A stretch of 64,000 nucleotides of DNA from the NCBI GenBank assembly GCA_963565915.1, contig OY751493.1, positions 1,674,001 to 1,738,000 of the forward strand. The letters run 5' to 3'. Within the stretch, counting starts at the first letter, position 1; each line of letters begins with the position of its first letter. Below are positions 1 to 10,905 of the stretch, piece after piece. The stretch comes from Entoloma clypeatum. Lineage: Eukaryota > Basidiomycota > Agaricomycetes > Agaricales > Entolomataceae. A program made the position numbers and the translations under genes. Under the pieces are notes generated by a model. That model did not search any database, was not told the DNA's origin, and was given only the letters and a program-made list of their open reading frames with translations.

Positions 1-2973
1 CGTGCATCGGAAGCGTCCTTAAAAGCTGGGAGTGGCGCGGGCCGAGACGTCTCTGGAGATTTCCAAACCGAAAACAAAGGAACAGAGATACCTGAGGAGG
101 CAGAGGAGGAAGCGGCTTCTCAGAAGATGCATACAGCAAACGATTCTGTCGAACCCGCGACTGCGTCGGGTGATGAAGACTCACCGCTCCCTGGCATCCA
201 AGACCCTAGCACAGAGATATCTAATCTGCCAATCAACAATGGTTCGAATACTGTTGTAACTTTTGGCAGCCCATTGACCCCGACGGGCCCTATCGATTAT
301 GCGCGTATTGAATGGTCTTACAAAGATCCTTCAGGACAAGTGCAAGGTAAATTACATCTTATCACATCTCTTTGTCGGTTCATTGAAGTCCGCGATAGGT
401 CCATTCAATTCAGAATTAATGCAAAAATGGTTTGACGATGGATATTTCACTGGTGATCTCCCCATGAAGCGCACACATTTGGATGCAAACTGGATAACGG
501 TGGACCAACTGATCAAGGAGCATGGAGGAAGCAAAATATTTTTGACTCCTCCAGTCCCATCCCTGCCTCCGGGCCTGTCAACCCATCGGGCTGAGTCCCC
601 TCAACATGTGAGTCATCCTCAAGAGCAACCGGTGTTCAACGGCCCCTTGCAACCGGCGCCTCTTCGGAATTTGCGCAGTTCAACCTTGGAATCCTACTCC
701 AATACGTCTGATTCTCCTGCTTCATCCTTCGGGGGAGGCCGCTTCAACAACGAATCACCCGATACCAATGCTTTTGGCAGCCGAGGTGTCTATTTCGGTG
801 GAGATAACTCTGGCCACATACAAAGTTTCTCTGGGATACCTGATCCTGCAATCGCGTTCAACACAAGAAACGCCTTCAATGACCCCTCCATTGACCCCTC
901 ACTAGGCTCACACTCTACATTCGCTAACATCTCGAATAGGGGGCCTATTTCTGACGGGCTTGGATGCAATCGCACATATATTCCGACACAGAATGGATGG
1001 GCCATGCCTCTGAACAATACCAGCGCTACGTTCGATGACGCAATCAGCCCTGTCATAGAACATAGTAGTTTCCCCTCTAACTATGTCAACGGAGCTGGGT
1101 CAACAACCAGTTATGGAAATCCCGGGACTTCACAGGACAACGGTTTCGGTGATAATACGTCCTTTCATCCGCTCGACTTCAATCAATATATAAATGGTGT
1201 TTCGCCGGCTCATCTATATTCGACGATAGCGCCGTATACCGATTCGCAACATCTGCAACATACTGTATCCACATCCAGTCTCTACGAACAGCAAATCGCT
1301 ACATCACAAGCCAACCCCCCGATCGCTCAACTCTCAAAGCAAACCCCTAATCCTTCTCACTCGCCTTGGATATCCGAAGGACATGTACCACGGCGGCCTG
1401 GTCCATTCGAGGCCCCTCACCCCACGTCCACAAATACAATGGTGGTCCAGCCCATCTCTTCCTCACCCTGGGAGCGTGTTAGCGAACCTTCACGACCCAG
1501 TTCCCAGACAAATGACTCCTCTTGGCCGACACCATCACAAAGCCTTAATGAGGAGAGCTGGAAAGACACCCCCACACCTGATAGTTTAACATTCAGCAAT
1601 GTTGGACAACATAACGAACAACAGCAACGATTAGCAGCTGCCTCTGCAGCAACATCGACGGATGTACAATTATTCGACACGCCACAGCCCACCCCAGTCT
1701 TTGAACCTTCTGCCCCCGTTGATGTATCAAAAGCTGCACCTCCTACAAAGCCCAAGTCTAAAGCTTATGCCCCCGCTACTCAGCCTCCAGCTCTCAAACA
1801 TCTTGTCCTTCAGCTTGTTTCTGAACCAACACCTCCCGTGTCGGCGTCCAAGGTTGCATGGTTGAAAGACGATGACAACAAGGAAAAACCATTCGGAAGC
1901 TCCATAAGCTTGAGAGAAATTCAAGAAGTGGAGGCTAAGAAAGCTGAAGCTCGCAAAGCAGCCGAAAGGGAGCGGGAACGTGCGGCACGTACAGTAGCCC
2001 CAGCAATGGAGGTTAAGGAATCACCCTCTTTCACTGCGTCGTGGGGCCTTCCCACTTCACAGGCCGGCGTGGCCCCGCGTGTCAACGGCTTTACCAAAGA
2101 CGCTATCCAGCCACCTGCCACACCTGCTACGCCTGTATGGACCACAGCGGTCAAAGGTAATATGACCAAGAAGAGCATGAAGGAAATACAGGAGGAAGAA
2201 GAAAAGCGCAGAAAGAACGTCGTCAAGGAATCCTCCGCGGCCGTTGCACGAAGGGCTTATGCCGACACTTCGCCAAAGGTAACAATAACCTTGACTATAT
2301 CATTCAATGGATTATTCATTGCCGCATGCAGGTAGTGGCATCACCAGTGCAAGGAGGAGCGTGGACTACCGTCGGCCCCAGTGGTAAAGTGACTCCAAAC
2401 CCTCCGTCGACTCGCTCGGTCATTACCCCGTCAAGTTCAACCTCGAGCGTGACTCCTCCGATTCGCTCAAATGGGACTCCTGCTGCACGCCCGGTCTCTG
2501 CGTCAACCGCTGTTGCAACACCCCCTAGACCCGAAGAACCTGTTTCTCCCTCTCACGATTTCCTCAAGTGGCTCAGCAGTTCCCTCAAAGGACTGAACAG
2601 CAGTGTCAATGGTAGGTGTTTCTCGAAACTCTCATTGATGCCCCCTCAAACCTTGCCTGCTCATCTTGCAGTTGAGGAGATTGTGTCCATGTTGCTTTCC
2701 TTCCCAATGGACCCTGACCCATCCACAGTTGAGCTTATATCCGAATTGATCTATGCCAACAGCACAATATTGGACGGCCGACGCTTCGCCGCTGAGTTCA
2801 TTAGTAAACGCAAAGCAGATGCAGCTTCTAAGCCAAAGACCATGGGCACTGCGGGAAAGGCTCCAGCTAAGCCTATCTCGATAGCAGATGTTGTGAAGGC
2901 GGTACCAAAGCCAACACAGGCTGAATGGGGATTCAAGGTAGTAAATAAGAAGAAGAAGGGTGGTCGTGCGTGA
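1..2973 (+). CDS. GYF-domain protein (Smy2/GIGYF-like), 5' end outside window
   Basis: The reading frame is open from base 1, so the start lies outside the window. Modelled exons: <1-346, 399-2278, 2332-2611, 2672-2973. The first intron (52 nt) splits a GYF domain; joining the exons gives a run from IEWSYKDPSGQVQG through MQKWFDDGYF to TGDLPMKR, which carries the W-x-Y and GYF-core signature. GYF domains bind proline-rich peptides, and Smy2/GIGYF proteins act in mRNA repression and vesicle-related processes. Between the domain and the C terminus the protein is a long Ser/Pro/Asn-rich, probably disordered region. It is followed by a charged helical stretch (SLREIQEVEAKKAEARK) and a helical C-terminal module (FLKWLSSSLKGLNSS, then VEEIVSMLLSFPMDPDP) ending in a Lys-rich tail (VVNKKKKGGRA). 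Domain identity is firm; function beyond that is family knowledge. Confidence 0.88.
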
Positions 2974-3674
2974 AATGGGCAGTAACTACCGACTAGTCAA
3001 TGATCAAACGAAATTGTATCGTACATTTTAATCACAGACTTCCTCCAACTACTAAGAAAATCACCTAGTTATGCAAAATGGGTGCATTCCTGCATCTTGA
3101 GCAACTGATGTCTCATAGATCAGGAATCTTTAGGCACTTTAGGAGACCACTGTAACTTCAATCCATGAAATTCCTGTCCCTCAATGAAATCAGAGCTCAA
3201 AAACCATGAAAAACCATGATTTTCGAGCTTGTTCTATCTTGGTAAAATTGATGTTTGAGCGGGCACCTTCATCCTTCGGGATATGACATGTTTCATTGTT
3301 ATCCATCCTTAAAACAATTTCTCCAGGACAGAAACATGAGGTATACAAGATGTGGACACTCGTTGAATCTTGAGCGTGACAACAAAACTTGTATGGTTCA
3401 AACTCCGACAGGACTTCCCCGCCAACCGAGGCTCTCCTGCGGGGCGGAGACATAAATTATGATGTGACCCGAGTGTGACATATTTTGCATAACCTATTGA
3501 AAATGGTGTGCCAATTTCCTCCCGCTCCAGTTATTTTTTCTCGCCATATATCCTCAAGATCAAGTGGAGAGAATCAAAGTCAGAAAGCCAGGCTGTACGA
3601 CGGTAAAAGAATTAAGTCATTTGAGGCAGTGGATGTAGCATGATAAGCCCTCTTTAAAAAGGTTTGCAACACCT
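2974..3674. other. Intergenic stretch, no gene seen
   Basis: About 700 bases between the stop of the GYF-domain gene and the left end of the large repeat element. It should hold the 3' UTR of the GYF gene. Short frames around 3190-3455 have no recognisable domain. I see no RNA gene or structured repeat. Confidence 0.6.
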
Positions 3675-4054
3675 CATCAGCAAACACTGATTTTTGCTGA
3701 AGATTGTTGCAGCTTGCCTATGTTCTGTGCAGCTCTTCACAGCACTGTTAATCCAAAGTGTAAGCTTTGAAGATCTTTGGAGATGGGGTGTGAAATTTGA
3801 AAGTCTTTGCAGGGCTGGTAGGTGATGCAGTCTCTGTGCAGTCATGTGTAGATTGTAAGGGAATACAGAGCCCTGTAAAAGTAACCAGGAACCCTTTACA
3901 ACATCATCTAGAAACATGTTGATATGATCCAGCAATTCACAAAAAAATGGGTTGAAAGAATTTGATTGAATCCAAGTGCTACAACATGAAGAATGTGCAA
4001 GAAAGTGTCCCCCTCATGCCTCCAGACGTGTCATCCCTTGTGCATGCATCCCTT

Positions 4055-4410
4055 GCAGCCCCCACCTGCGCCGCGCATGTGCTGGCAATTCTCATGTCAT
4101 CGCCTGCCCATGGTCCCTCTCCCTCGCCTGGGTGTTGCCCCTCGCAGCCCCCACCTGTGCCGCCCGTGTGCTGGCATTTCTTGTGTCATCGTCTGCCCAT
4201 GGTCCCTTTCCCTTGCCTGTGCATTGCCCATTGCAGCCCCCACATGTGCCACACGTCTGCTGGTGTTTCTCGTGTTATCACCTGCCTGTGGTCCCTCTCC
4301 CTCGCCTGGGTGTTGCCCCTTGCAGCCCCCACCTGCACCGCCCATGTGCTGGCGTTTCTTGTGTCATCACTGGCCTGTGGTCCCTCTTGCGTCCCTCTTG
4401 CATCCTGCCG
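4055..4410 (+). repeat. 89-bp minisatellite, four units (left arm)
   Basis: The word GCAGCCCCCAC recurs at 4055, 4144 and 4322, and in variant form at 4233, giving an exact 89-bp period. Because 89 is not a multiple of three, the repeat leaves all three forward frames open and produces overlapping Cys/Pro-rich reading frames that are not genes. The array lies in the left arm of a palindrome; reverse-complement units lie at 9733-9852 and 10341-10548. Confidence 0.9.
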
Positions 4411-4462
4411 TTCTCGCATGTTTTGTTAGTGGTGTGACATGCCATGAATGGCGGGGTACTTA

Positions 4463-4791
4463 CCTATATGGGGGCTCCATGGCCCTCATGTGAATGGATG
4501 GGGGACAGACAGAGGGGGGGGCAGAAGCGAGTGGAGGGAGGTGATGGGAGGCAAGAACTTTGACGTGGCAAGGCTCGGCTCTTGATTATACTCGGCAAGT
4601 TCCGGAACCAGGCACAACAATGAAACATTGGCACTTGCCGACCTCAGCAATGGCCGAAAGTTGAAAATTATCCCAAGTCACTACCACCTCACGTCTTCTT
4701 GCCTCCCATCATCTCCCTCCACTCGCTTCTGCCCCCCCCCTCTGTCTGTCCCCCATCCATTCACATGAGGGCCACGGAGCCCCCATATAGG
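4463..4791. mobile_element. Stowaway-like MITE, 329 bp, TA target duplication
   Basis: The element begins CCTATATGGGGGCTCC and ends with its reverse complement. Arms of about 110 bp pair almost perfectly across a loop of about 110 bp. TA flanks it on both sides (4461-4462 and 4792-4793). The pre-insertion sequence GTACTTACAGTGACTC survives, in reverse complement, at the other end of the same host element near 9687-9700, which proves the boundaries. No coding capacity. The TA duplication and hairpin structure fit a Tc1/mariner-mobilised (Stowaway-type) MITE. Confidence 0.85.
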
Positions 4792-5116
4792 TACAGTGAC
4801 TCAAATAATTGTCTGGATGTTTGAGCCATTTTGATTGTTTGCTCAATAGCTCCAGGGGCAAGACACACAAGACCAAAGTGTTGGTGTATGACAGATGGTG
4901 CTACATTGTAGCTATAGAAATATATAACAATTATGTACTTCTAATAAGTTTCCATGGAGATATATACAATTCAATCTAGTAACTCATCCAGACAATTATT
5001 TGGGTGACAATCAGAAATATCAGAATTTGATGCCAGATGGTTCCTATGACATCAAACTCTTGGCAGATGGTTACTATAGTGATGCTATCATAGATAGTGC
5101 CTGATTTCAAGCTATA

Positions 5117-6735
5117 CAGTGCCTCACAAAACTGATTCAATGTTTGCTACTTTGTGAATACCTTCAAAATAACTTTGCAAATACTGCCAATCAAAAGAAG
5201 GTATTGGTACCTGGTTAAAAGCCCTGCTTCAGGACTCTTGGAATCTGCAATAATTATGTAATTCCCATAAAAGAAGATCAATATATGATCAAATTACTCC
5301 AGGGACTCATTGAATCAGTTTTGTGAGTATGTACAATAAATACAGTATTTCATACTTTAGTACTTAATATTACCCCCCTTAGCTTTGATTACTGCCTCTA
5401 CCCTTCTTGGCATACTTTCTATCAGGTTTTGACACACTTCTGGCTCTATATTATTCCACACCTCTGCTGCTCTGTCCCAAATCTCCCAGACTCCCTTGGG
5501 TGGTGTTGGATATTCATTCAACTTTCTTTTAATATGAACCCAGAGGTGTTCAATAGGATTGAGGTCTGGGGACTGTGTAAGCCAATCCGGCAGAGCAATA
5601 TTCTTGCTGTCCATCCATTTTTTGGCCTTCTTGGAGGTGTGCTTGGGGTCATTGTCCTGCTGAAAAATGATCTCCTCTTCAGAGATTCCACTCTCCTCCA
5701 TGCTGGGCAGCAAATTGTCCTCCAAAATGGACACATACTGATCAGCATCCATCCTCCCCTCAACCTCTGCAAGTCTCTCCACACCTTTTCAACCCATACA
5801 ACCCCAAACCATAATATTTCCTCCCCCAAACTTGACTGTGCCCTGAACCTCTCTTTCAATAAGCCCCTCACCCTTCTTTTTCCAGACCTATTCCTTGCCA
5901 TCTGACCCAAACCTGTTGATTTTGGTCTCATCTGACCAAATGACCCTCTTCCAGTCCTCCACTGTCCATTCCCTGTGCTTCATAGCAAATGCCAACCGCC
6001 TCTTCCGATGTATGGCCTTTAAGAAAGGTCTTTTCTTCTTTGTTACAGCCTTGAATTCATGTTTTCTGAGAACCCTTCTCACAGTTGCTGGGGAGACAGG
6101 ACTGGAGATGACAGTGTTGATGTGTTTGATAGCCTGCACAGCATTGGAGGCTCTCCCTGAGGTGATTTGTGAAAGTATGTTTCATGTGTTGGTGGGAGAA
6201 AGCTTGGATGGACGACCACCAGAAGAGAGATTGCGATGAGGAAGAAGATTCTGAAGCACTCTGGAGACAGTTGGTTGGCTGACACCCAGGTTAGAGGCAA
6301 TATGACAAGTGGAGTGACCATTGGAGGCCAGAGAAAGAATGTTTTCCTTGTGGGAAGAGGAGATAGGGCACATGAACAATTATGGAGGCTGTTGAGGTTG
6401 GGTTCTTCTTATACAACTTTTCTTGACAACCCATCAGGGTTCTATTCAAGTTCCATCAGTAAGTCATGACAACTGGTTACCATACAACCAGTGAAGCATT
6501 TGATTCTGATAATTGCCATAGGTACTCACAAAACTGATTCAATGAGTTGCTGATTTAATTTAATCATATCTCCATGGATTCTGATCTAAATCATATGATT
6601 CCTTTATATTCTGAAAGCCCTGAAGTAGGGCTTTCAATTATATACCAAAGGTTTAATTCAATTGGTATTCTTTGCAGAGTTATCTTGAAGGTATTCAAAA
6701 AGCAACAAACATTGAATCAGTTTTGTGAGGCAGTG
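5117..6735 (-). mobile_element. Tc1-like transposon copy A, inserted in copy B
   Basis: Left end CAGTGCCTCACAAAACTG; the right end is its inverted match with one mismatch (CACTGCCTC...). TA lies at both borders (5115-5116, 6736-6737). Long imperfect terminal arms (about 5117-5330 and 6525-6735) each carry a second, inward-facing copy of the ACAAAACTGATTCAAT motif. The element splits copy B between its left arm and its transposase N terminus. The internal transposase gene is on the minus strand and degenerate. Confidence 0.88.
5357..6379 (-). pseudogene. Tc1-like DDE transposase, broken (copy A)
   Basis: Pieces read on the minus strand in the right order: an N-terminal helix-turn-helix part (SNLGVSQPTVSRVLQNLLP, about 6379-6190), then in other frames ATVRRVLRKHEFKAVTKKK and DWKRVIWSDETKINRFGSDG (first catalytic Asp in WSDE), then QQDNDPKHT (second Asp) and SPDLNPIEHLW (third acidic residue) near 5357-5782. 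A frameshift lies near 6180-6250, an in-frame stop follows GSDGKE, and a Trp-to-stop change lies in the segment before ERLAEVEG. The ORF cannot make a full protein. Confidence 0.85.
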
Positions 6736-7631
6736 TATAACCAGAGCTAATATTCTCAGCATTCCACAATTCATCCTGCACCCCATCTCCTCTGCCCAGA
6801 AGAAAAACATCATTTCTCTAGCCTCCAACCATCATCCCATTTGACATATTGCCTCCAAAGTTGGTGTTGGCAAGTCTACAGTGTCTGAGATCCTTCAGAA
6901 TCTCCTTCCTACTCGACAAATCCCTTCTGCTGGTCATTTTTCAAAGCTTTCTGCCCATGCTCAGCGCTCTATCATTACACAAATCATCACTGGAAAGGCT
7001 GCCAATGCTGTTCAGGCAACAAAACACATCAACACCATCATCTCCAATCCAGTCAGCTCACAGACAGTGAGGAATGTTCTCAAGAAACACCCATCCAAAG
7101 CTGTAACAAAGAAGAAAAAGCCCTTGCTTACCACAAGGCATAGGAAGAAGTGTTTGGATTTTGCTTTAAAGCACAAAGACTGGACTGTGAAGGACTGGAA
7201 GAGGGTAGTTTGGTCAGATGAAACAAAAATCAACAGACTGGGGTCAGATGGGAAGCAGTGGGTGTGGAAACAGGTAGGAGAGGGGCTGATTGAGAGGGAG
7301 ATCCAGGGAACAGTCAAGTTTGGTGGTGGAAACATCATGGTATGGGAGTGTATGAGTTGGAATGGTGTGGGACAACTGGCAGAAGTTGAGGGGAGGATGA
7401 ATACTAACCAGTATGTGAACATTCTGGACAACCACTTATTGCCCAGCATGGAGGAATATAAGATTCCTGCAGAGGATCTCATATTCCAGCAGGACAATGA
7501 CCCCAAGCACACCTCCAACAAGGCCAGAATCTGGATGGAGAACAATGATATCACTCTTCTGGACTGGCCTCCACAATCTCCAGACATAAATCCTATTGAA
7601 CACCTTTGACAACACATCAAAGTAGAGCTTT

Positions 7632-9287
7632 CATCAGCATTTCGGCACTTTCAGCTTATAGCATCTTACAGCTTATGAAAGCAACTTACAGCTTATGAAA
7701 AGCATCTTACAGCTTATGAAAGTATCTTACAGCTTATGAAAAGCAGCTTTTAGCAGCTTCAACTTATAGAAAACATCTTTAATCAGCTTTGTCTCAGAGC
7801 AGCTTCGGAACAACATCTTTGAATTATTCAGCAAAAATGTTCATAAGCTGGAATAAAAGCATTTTTATGTAGAAAAATTGTAACATTGTGATAACATTAG
7901 TATTATATATAATACATCCTCACAAGTGGAAAAAAAGGGAGTGTGTTGCGACAAGGACATCATAACTCATATAAAAACAAAGGGGCCCTCATTCAACAAC
8001 GGGCGAAGCACAATCCCTCGCTTCCCGTATACATGCTCCCAGCACCATGACACTCATCGCACATATCCGGCCATACACCTCCTTCCTCGCACCCCTGTAC
8101 CCCACGCTCCTCAAGAGTCTGTTCACGTCGTTGTGTCACAGGAACTGGGCGTACGTGGTTCGTGGCTGTGTGGGTGCATGGCTGTGGGTGGTGTGAGGTG
8201 CGACGGGGGAAGGTCTGTTGACGTTGGAATGTTCGGACATTGCCGTGACACATGACACATGATGTGTCACGGCGACTTCCATTGCACAACGGCAACGGTA
8301 ATGATCCAAGGTTTGTCTTCTTCCCCTCCCATCTGTCATTCCACAACTGCGGCACTCTCTTCTCCCAACAGCCTTCTCTCGTGCCCAACAGCCTCCCTTT
8401 CTGCCCAACGGCTCCCCTCGTGCCCAACGGCTGCGTCTCATTCCCAACGGCCTTGCTTTGTGCCCAACAGCCATCCCTTCGTGTCCAACAGCCTTACTTT
8501 GTGTCCAACAGCCCTCCTTTCGCACCCAACGGCCTCTCTTGGTGCCCAATGGCTGCGTCTCGTGCCCGACGCCCATCCCTTCATGCCCAACGGACTTACT
8601 TTGTGCCCAACGGCTCCCTTCATGTCCAACGGCCTTGCTTTGTGCCCAACATTCATGTCCAATGGCCCTCCTTTTGCGTTTAACGGGTTTGTACCCAACG
8701 GCTCTCTCTCATGCCCAACGGCCTCCACCCGTGCCCAACAACTGCCGCTCTGCACCAAGAGCCGTGTCTCTCATGCCCAACGGATCTCTCTCATGCCCAA
8801 TGGATCGTGCCCAACACTCTCTACTCATGCCCAACGGCCTTCCCTTGCACCCAACAACTGCCTCTCTGCGCCCAAGCCATGCCCAAGCCACATCTCTCAT
8901 ACCCAACAGTTCTCTCTTGCCAACCCAACAGCCTCCACTCGTGCCCAGTGGCCGCCTCAATGTAGTTTCACTGAGGGGCTGGTGTTCTAGGAAACTGGCC
9001 AGGGTAGTGTAGATTATAGCCCATGCAGGGAATGTAGTTGTGTTCATTTGTATATCATTGTATCAGATACCCCGAATATATGATATTTTCATTTTTGAAC
9101 AATGATTTCTGAACTGAACTGTCATTCTCAAGATGAGAAATAAGTGGTCAAAGCATCTTGTACAAGCTGATTTAAGATGCTCATTAAGATGCTTACCAGC
9201 TTGAGCAGCTTAAACAGCTTTAGCAGCTTGAGCAGCTTGCACAAGCTGCTATAAGCTGTATAAGCAGAATGTGCCCAAATGCTGATG
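7632..9287. mobile_element. CATCAGCA-terminus element X1, 1.66 kb, non-autonomous
   Basis: Terminal inverted repeats are CATCAGCATTTCGGCAC on the left and, inverted, CATCAGCATTTGGGCAC on the right (16 of 17 bases match). Subterminal zones (about 7650-7860, 9130-9270) are packed with CAGCTTATGAAA/AGCATCTT and their complements. The centre (about 8340-8970) is a GC-rich minisatellite. Insertion interrupts the Tc1 copy B transposase, whose C terminus continues directly after the element. No coding capacity. I could not find a convincing target-site duplication. Confidence 0.75.
8340..8970 (+). repeat. Irregular GCCCAACGGCC minisatellite inside X1
   Basis: The core TGCCCAACGGCC (variants CAACAGCC, CAATGGCC) recurs about every 20-35 bp for some 600 bp, with variable C/T-rich spacers. 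Long open frames over it (PNGL/CPTA-type peptides on plus, MGTRG-type on minus) are composition artefacts: all frames look alike and none has a conserved domain. A related array lies in element X2 at 17540-18245. Confidence 0.85.
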
Positions 9288-9732
9288 TTGCAAGTTTCCA
9301 ACACAGGCCAAGGGAGTTTGGGAGATTTGGGACAGGGTAGCAGAGGTGTGGGACAAAATAGAGCCAGAGGTATGTCAGAGATTGATAGAAAGTATGCCTA
9401 GAAGAGTGGAAGCAGTAATCAAGGCAAAGGGGGGCCATACCCAAGTACTAAAATGACCAGTTTCTGTATTTCTGATACCCACTCAAATAATTGTCCAGAT
9501 GAGTTACCAGATTGAATTGTATATATCTCTGTGAGAACTTATTGGAATTACATAATTGTTAAATATTTCTATAGCCACGATGTAGCTCCATCTGTCATAC
9601 ACCAACAATTTGGTCTTGTGTGTCTTGCCCCTGGAGCTATTGAGCAAACAATCAAAATAGCTCAAACATCTGGACAATTATTTGAGTCACTGTAAGTACC
9701 CCGCCATTCATGGCATGTCACACCACTAACAA

Positions 9733-10548
9733 AACATGCGAGAATGGCAGGACGCAAGAGGGACGCAAGAGGGACCACGGGCTGGTGATGACACAAGGAA
9801 CGCCAGCACATGGGCGGTGCAGGTGGGGGCTGCGAGGGGCAACACCCAGGCATAGTGTTTTGAAGTCCAGTCTCAAAGACCTAGAACTGAACCAGAACCA
9901 GACTGGTAAAGACTGGTGAAAGACTGGACTGCAGTCTCAAGTTTCAGAATTTTGAGGATTGACCAGTCTCAGGTTCTTCAAATTTTGGAAAAAAATTAAC
10001 ACCAGTCTTGATTTTAGACTCAAAAAATGTAAACTGGTCATAGGTTCACACAGGTTCTTGTGGGTTCACATAGATTTGTTCATCAAAGCTTCTATAAAAT
10101 GTTTTGAAATGTGTCATAAATGATATTTTGAAACAGTTTTAATGAATTGGAAGATTACCAGTTTAAACCAGTTTGAACCAGTCCTGGTTTACTTGTTTGA
10201 GAAAGGAAAGACTGGTCCACCAGTCTTTGACCAGTCCAGTTCTGGTTTCAGTTTTTTGAAGAAACCACTCGACCAGTCTTGGTTCTAGGTCCTTAATTTT
10301 TTGGGCAAAAAACCGGACTGGACTGGACTTTCGAACACTACCCAGGCGAGGGAGAGGGACCACAGGCAGGCGATAATACGAGAAACACCAGCAGATGTGT
10401 GGCACATGTGGGGGCTGCAATGGGCAATGCACAGGCAAGGGAAAGGGACCACAGGCGGACAATGACACAAGAGGACCATGGGCAGGGGATGACACAAGAA
10501 ACGCCAGTGGACGTGTGGCACACGTGGGGGCTGCGACAGGCAATGCAC
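9733..10548 (-). repeat. Inverted partner of the 89-bp minisatellite arm, split by a MITE
   Basis: Read on the minus strand, this matches the left arm: about one unit at 9755-9852, then, after the hAT-like MITE (9853-10340), further units at 10341-10548. With 4055-4460 it forms the arms of the palindrome whose centre received Tc1 copy B. Confidence 0.85.
9853..10340. mobile_element. hAT-like MITE, copy 1 (488 bp)
   Basis: Begins TAGTGTTTTGAAGTCCAGTC; its right end, inverted, reads TAGTGTTCGAAAGTCCAGTC. The 8-bp flanks are CCCAGGCA (9845-9852) and CCCAGGCG (10341-10348), and the intact site CCCAGGCG is present in the opposite arm, so the left flank has one later mutation. The interior is rich in CTGGTTTAAACC/CCAGTC motifs. 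Non-coding. Confidence 0.88.
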
Positions 10549-10550
10549 AG

Positions 10551-10640
10551 GAGGGACATTATAATACTGTTATGTGGTTGGTTGTAATAGCATGGAGGAG
10601 GGACATTATAATACTGTTATGTGGTTGGTTGTATTATTTT
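10551..10640 (+). repeat. 47-bp tandem duplication
   Basis: The block starting GAGGGACATTATAATACTG is repeated at a 47-bp offset (10551 and 10598), directly after the minisatellite arm. Non-coding. Confidence 0.7.
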
Positions 10641-10905
10641 CAAACACATGTTATTGATAACATAGAATGCTCTATGAGTGTAAATTGTAACAGAGTCTGG
10701 AGGCCTATGAAGCTGTACAGAATCTGTGGAGACTGGAAAGGATGGAGTGAAAGTGTGAAGAGCTGCAAAAGATGGTAGTGAAGCTGCACAGAGCTTTTGC
10801 AGAGCTGCATGTAGCATATATGTACCTTGTCTTTGGAACTTCAGCCCTGCAAGAATCTGCATAGACCTGCACAGGGCTACATAGCCCACCCAGGGTTTGC
10901 TAATG

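Larger units (their letters stand above)
6756..9455 (+). pseudogene. Tc1-like DDE transposase, broken and split (copy B)
   Basis: Plus-strand reading runs from SSAQKKNIISLAS through STVSEILQNLLP, SSQTVRNVLKKH, VVWSDETKINRLGSDG, QQDNDPKHT and SPDINPIEHL. It has a stop near 6842 (Cys codon to TGA) and a Trp-to-TGA change at 7607-7609 just after NPIEHL. The C terminus (KGVWEIWDR, then ESMPRRVEAVIKAKGG) resumes at about 9300-9450, beyond the inserted 7632-9287 element. All three catalytic acidic positions are still recognisable, but the gene is dead. Confidence 0.88.
4794..9692 (+). mobile_element. Tc1-like transposon copy B, split by two insertions
   Basis: The ends are CAGTGACTCAAATAATTG and its reverse complement, bordered by TA (4792-4793, 9693-9694). 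Each end is an arm of about 215 bp that is itself bounded by inverted copies of the terminal motif (4797-5010; 9475-9692). Removing the nested Tc1 copy A with its duplicated TA (5115-6735) and the CATCAGCA element (7632-9287) leaves about 1,622 bp, matching the 1,619 bp of copy A. The transposase is on the plus strand and dead. Family knowledge: Tc1 transposases cut and paste at TA using a DDE catalytic triad. Confidence 0.85.
3675..10905. mobile_element. CATCAGCA-terminus element X3 (host of a nested repeat cluster)
   Basis: The left end begins CATCAGCAAACACTG; the right end, read inward on the minus strand, begins CATTAGCAAACCCTG. Just inside each end lie many short repeats of the CTGTGCAG/TGCAGCTC type (3700-3900 and 10700-10890). 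The interior carries an 89-bp minisatellite in inverted arms around a palindrome. The same plan (CATCAGCA terminus, subterminal repeats, GC-rich minisatellite interior) is seen in the elements at 7632-9287 and 15105-18727. No transposase of its own is visible, so it would be non-autonomous. No clear target-site duplication was found, so the exact ends and the superfamily are inferred. Confidence 0.5.

Noticed and set aside
3962..4493. Three overlapping Cys/Pro-rich plus-strand frames and two Gly/Arg-rich minus-strand frames
   Set aside because: They are read-outs of the 89-bp minisatellite in each frame; period not divisible by three, no conserved domain.
8136..9047. Long PNG/CPTA-repeat plus frames and MGTRG-type minus frames
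   Set aside because: Composition artefacts of the GCCCAACGGCC minisatellite inside element X1; frames on both strands open equally.
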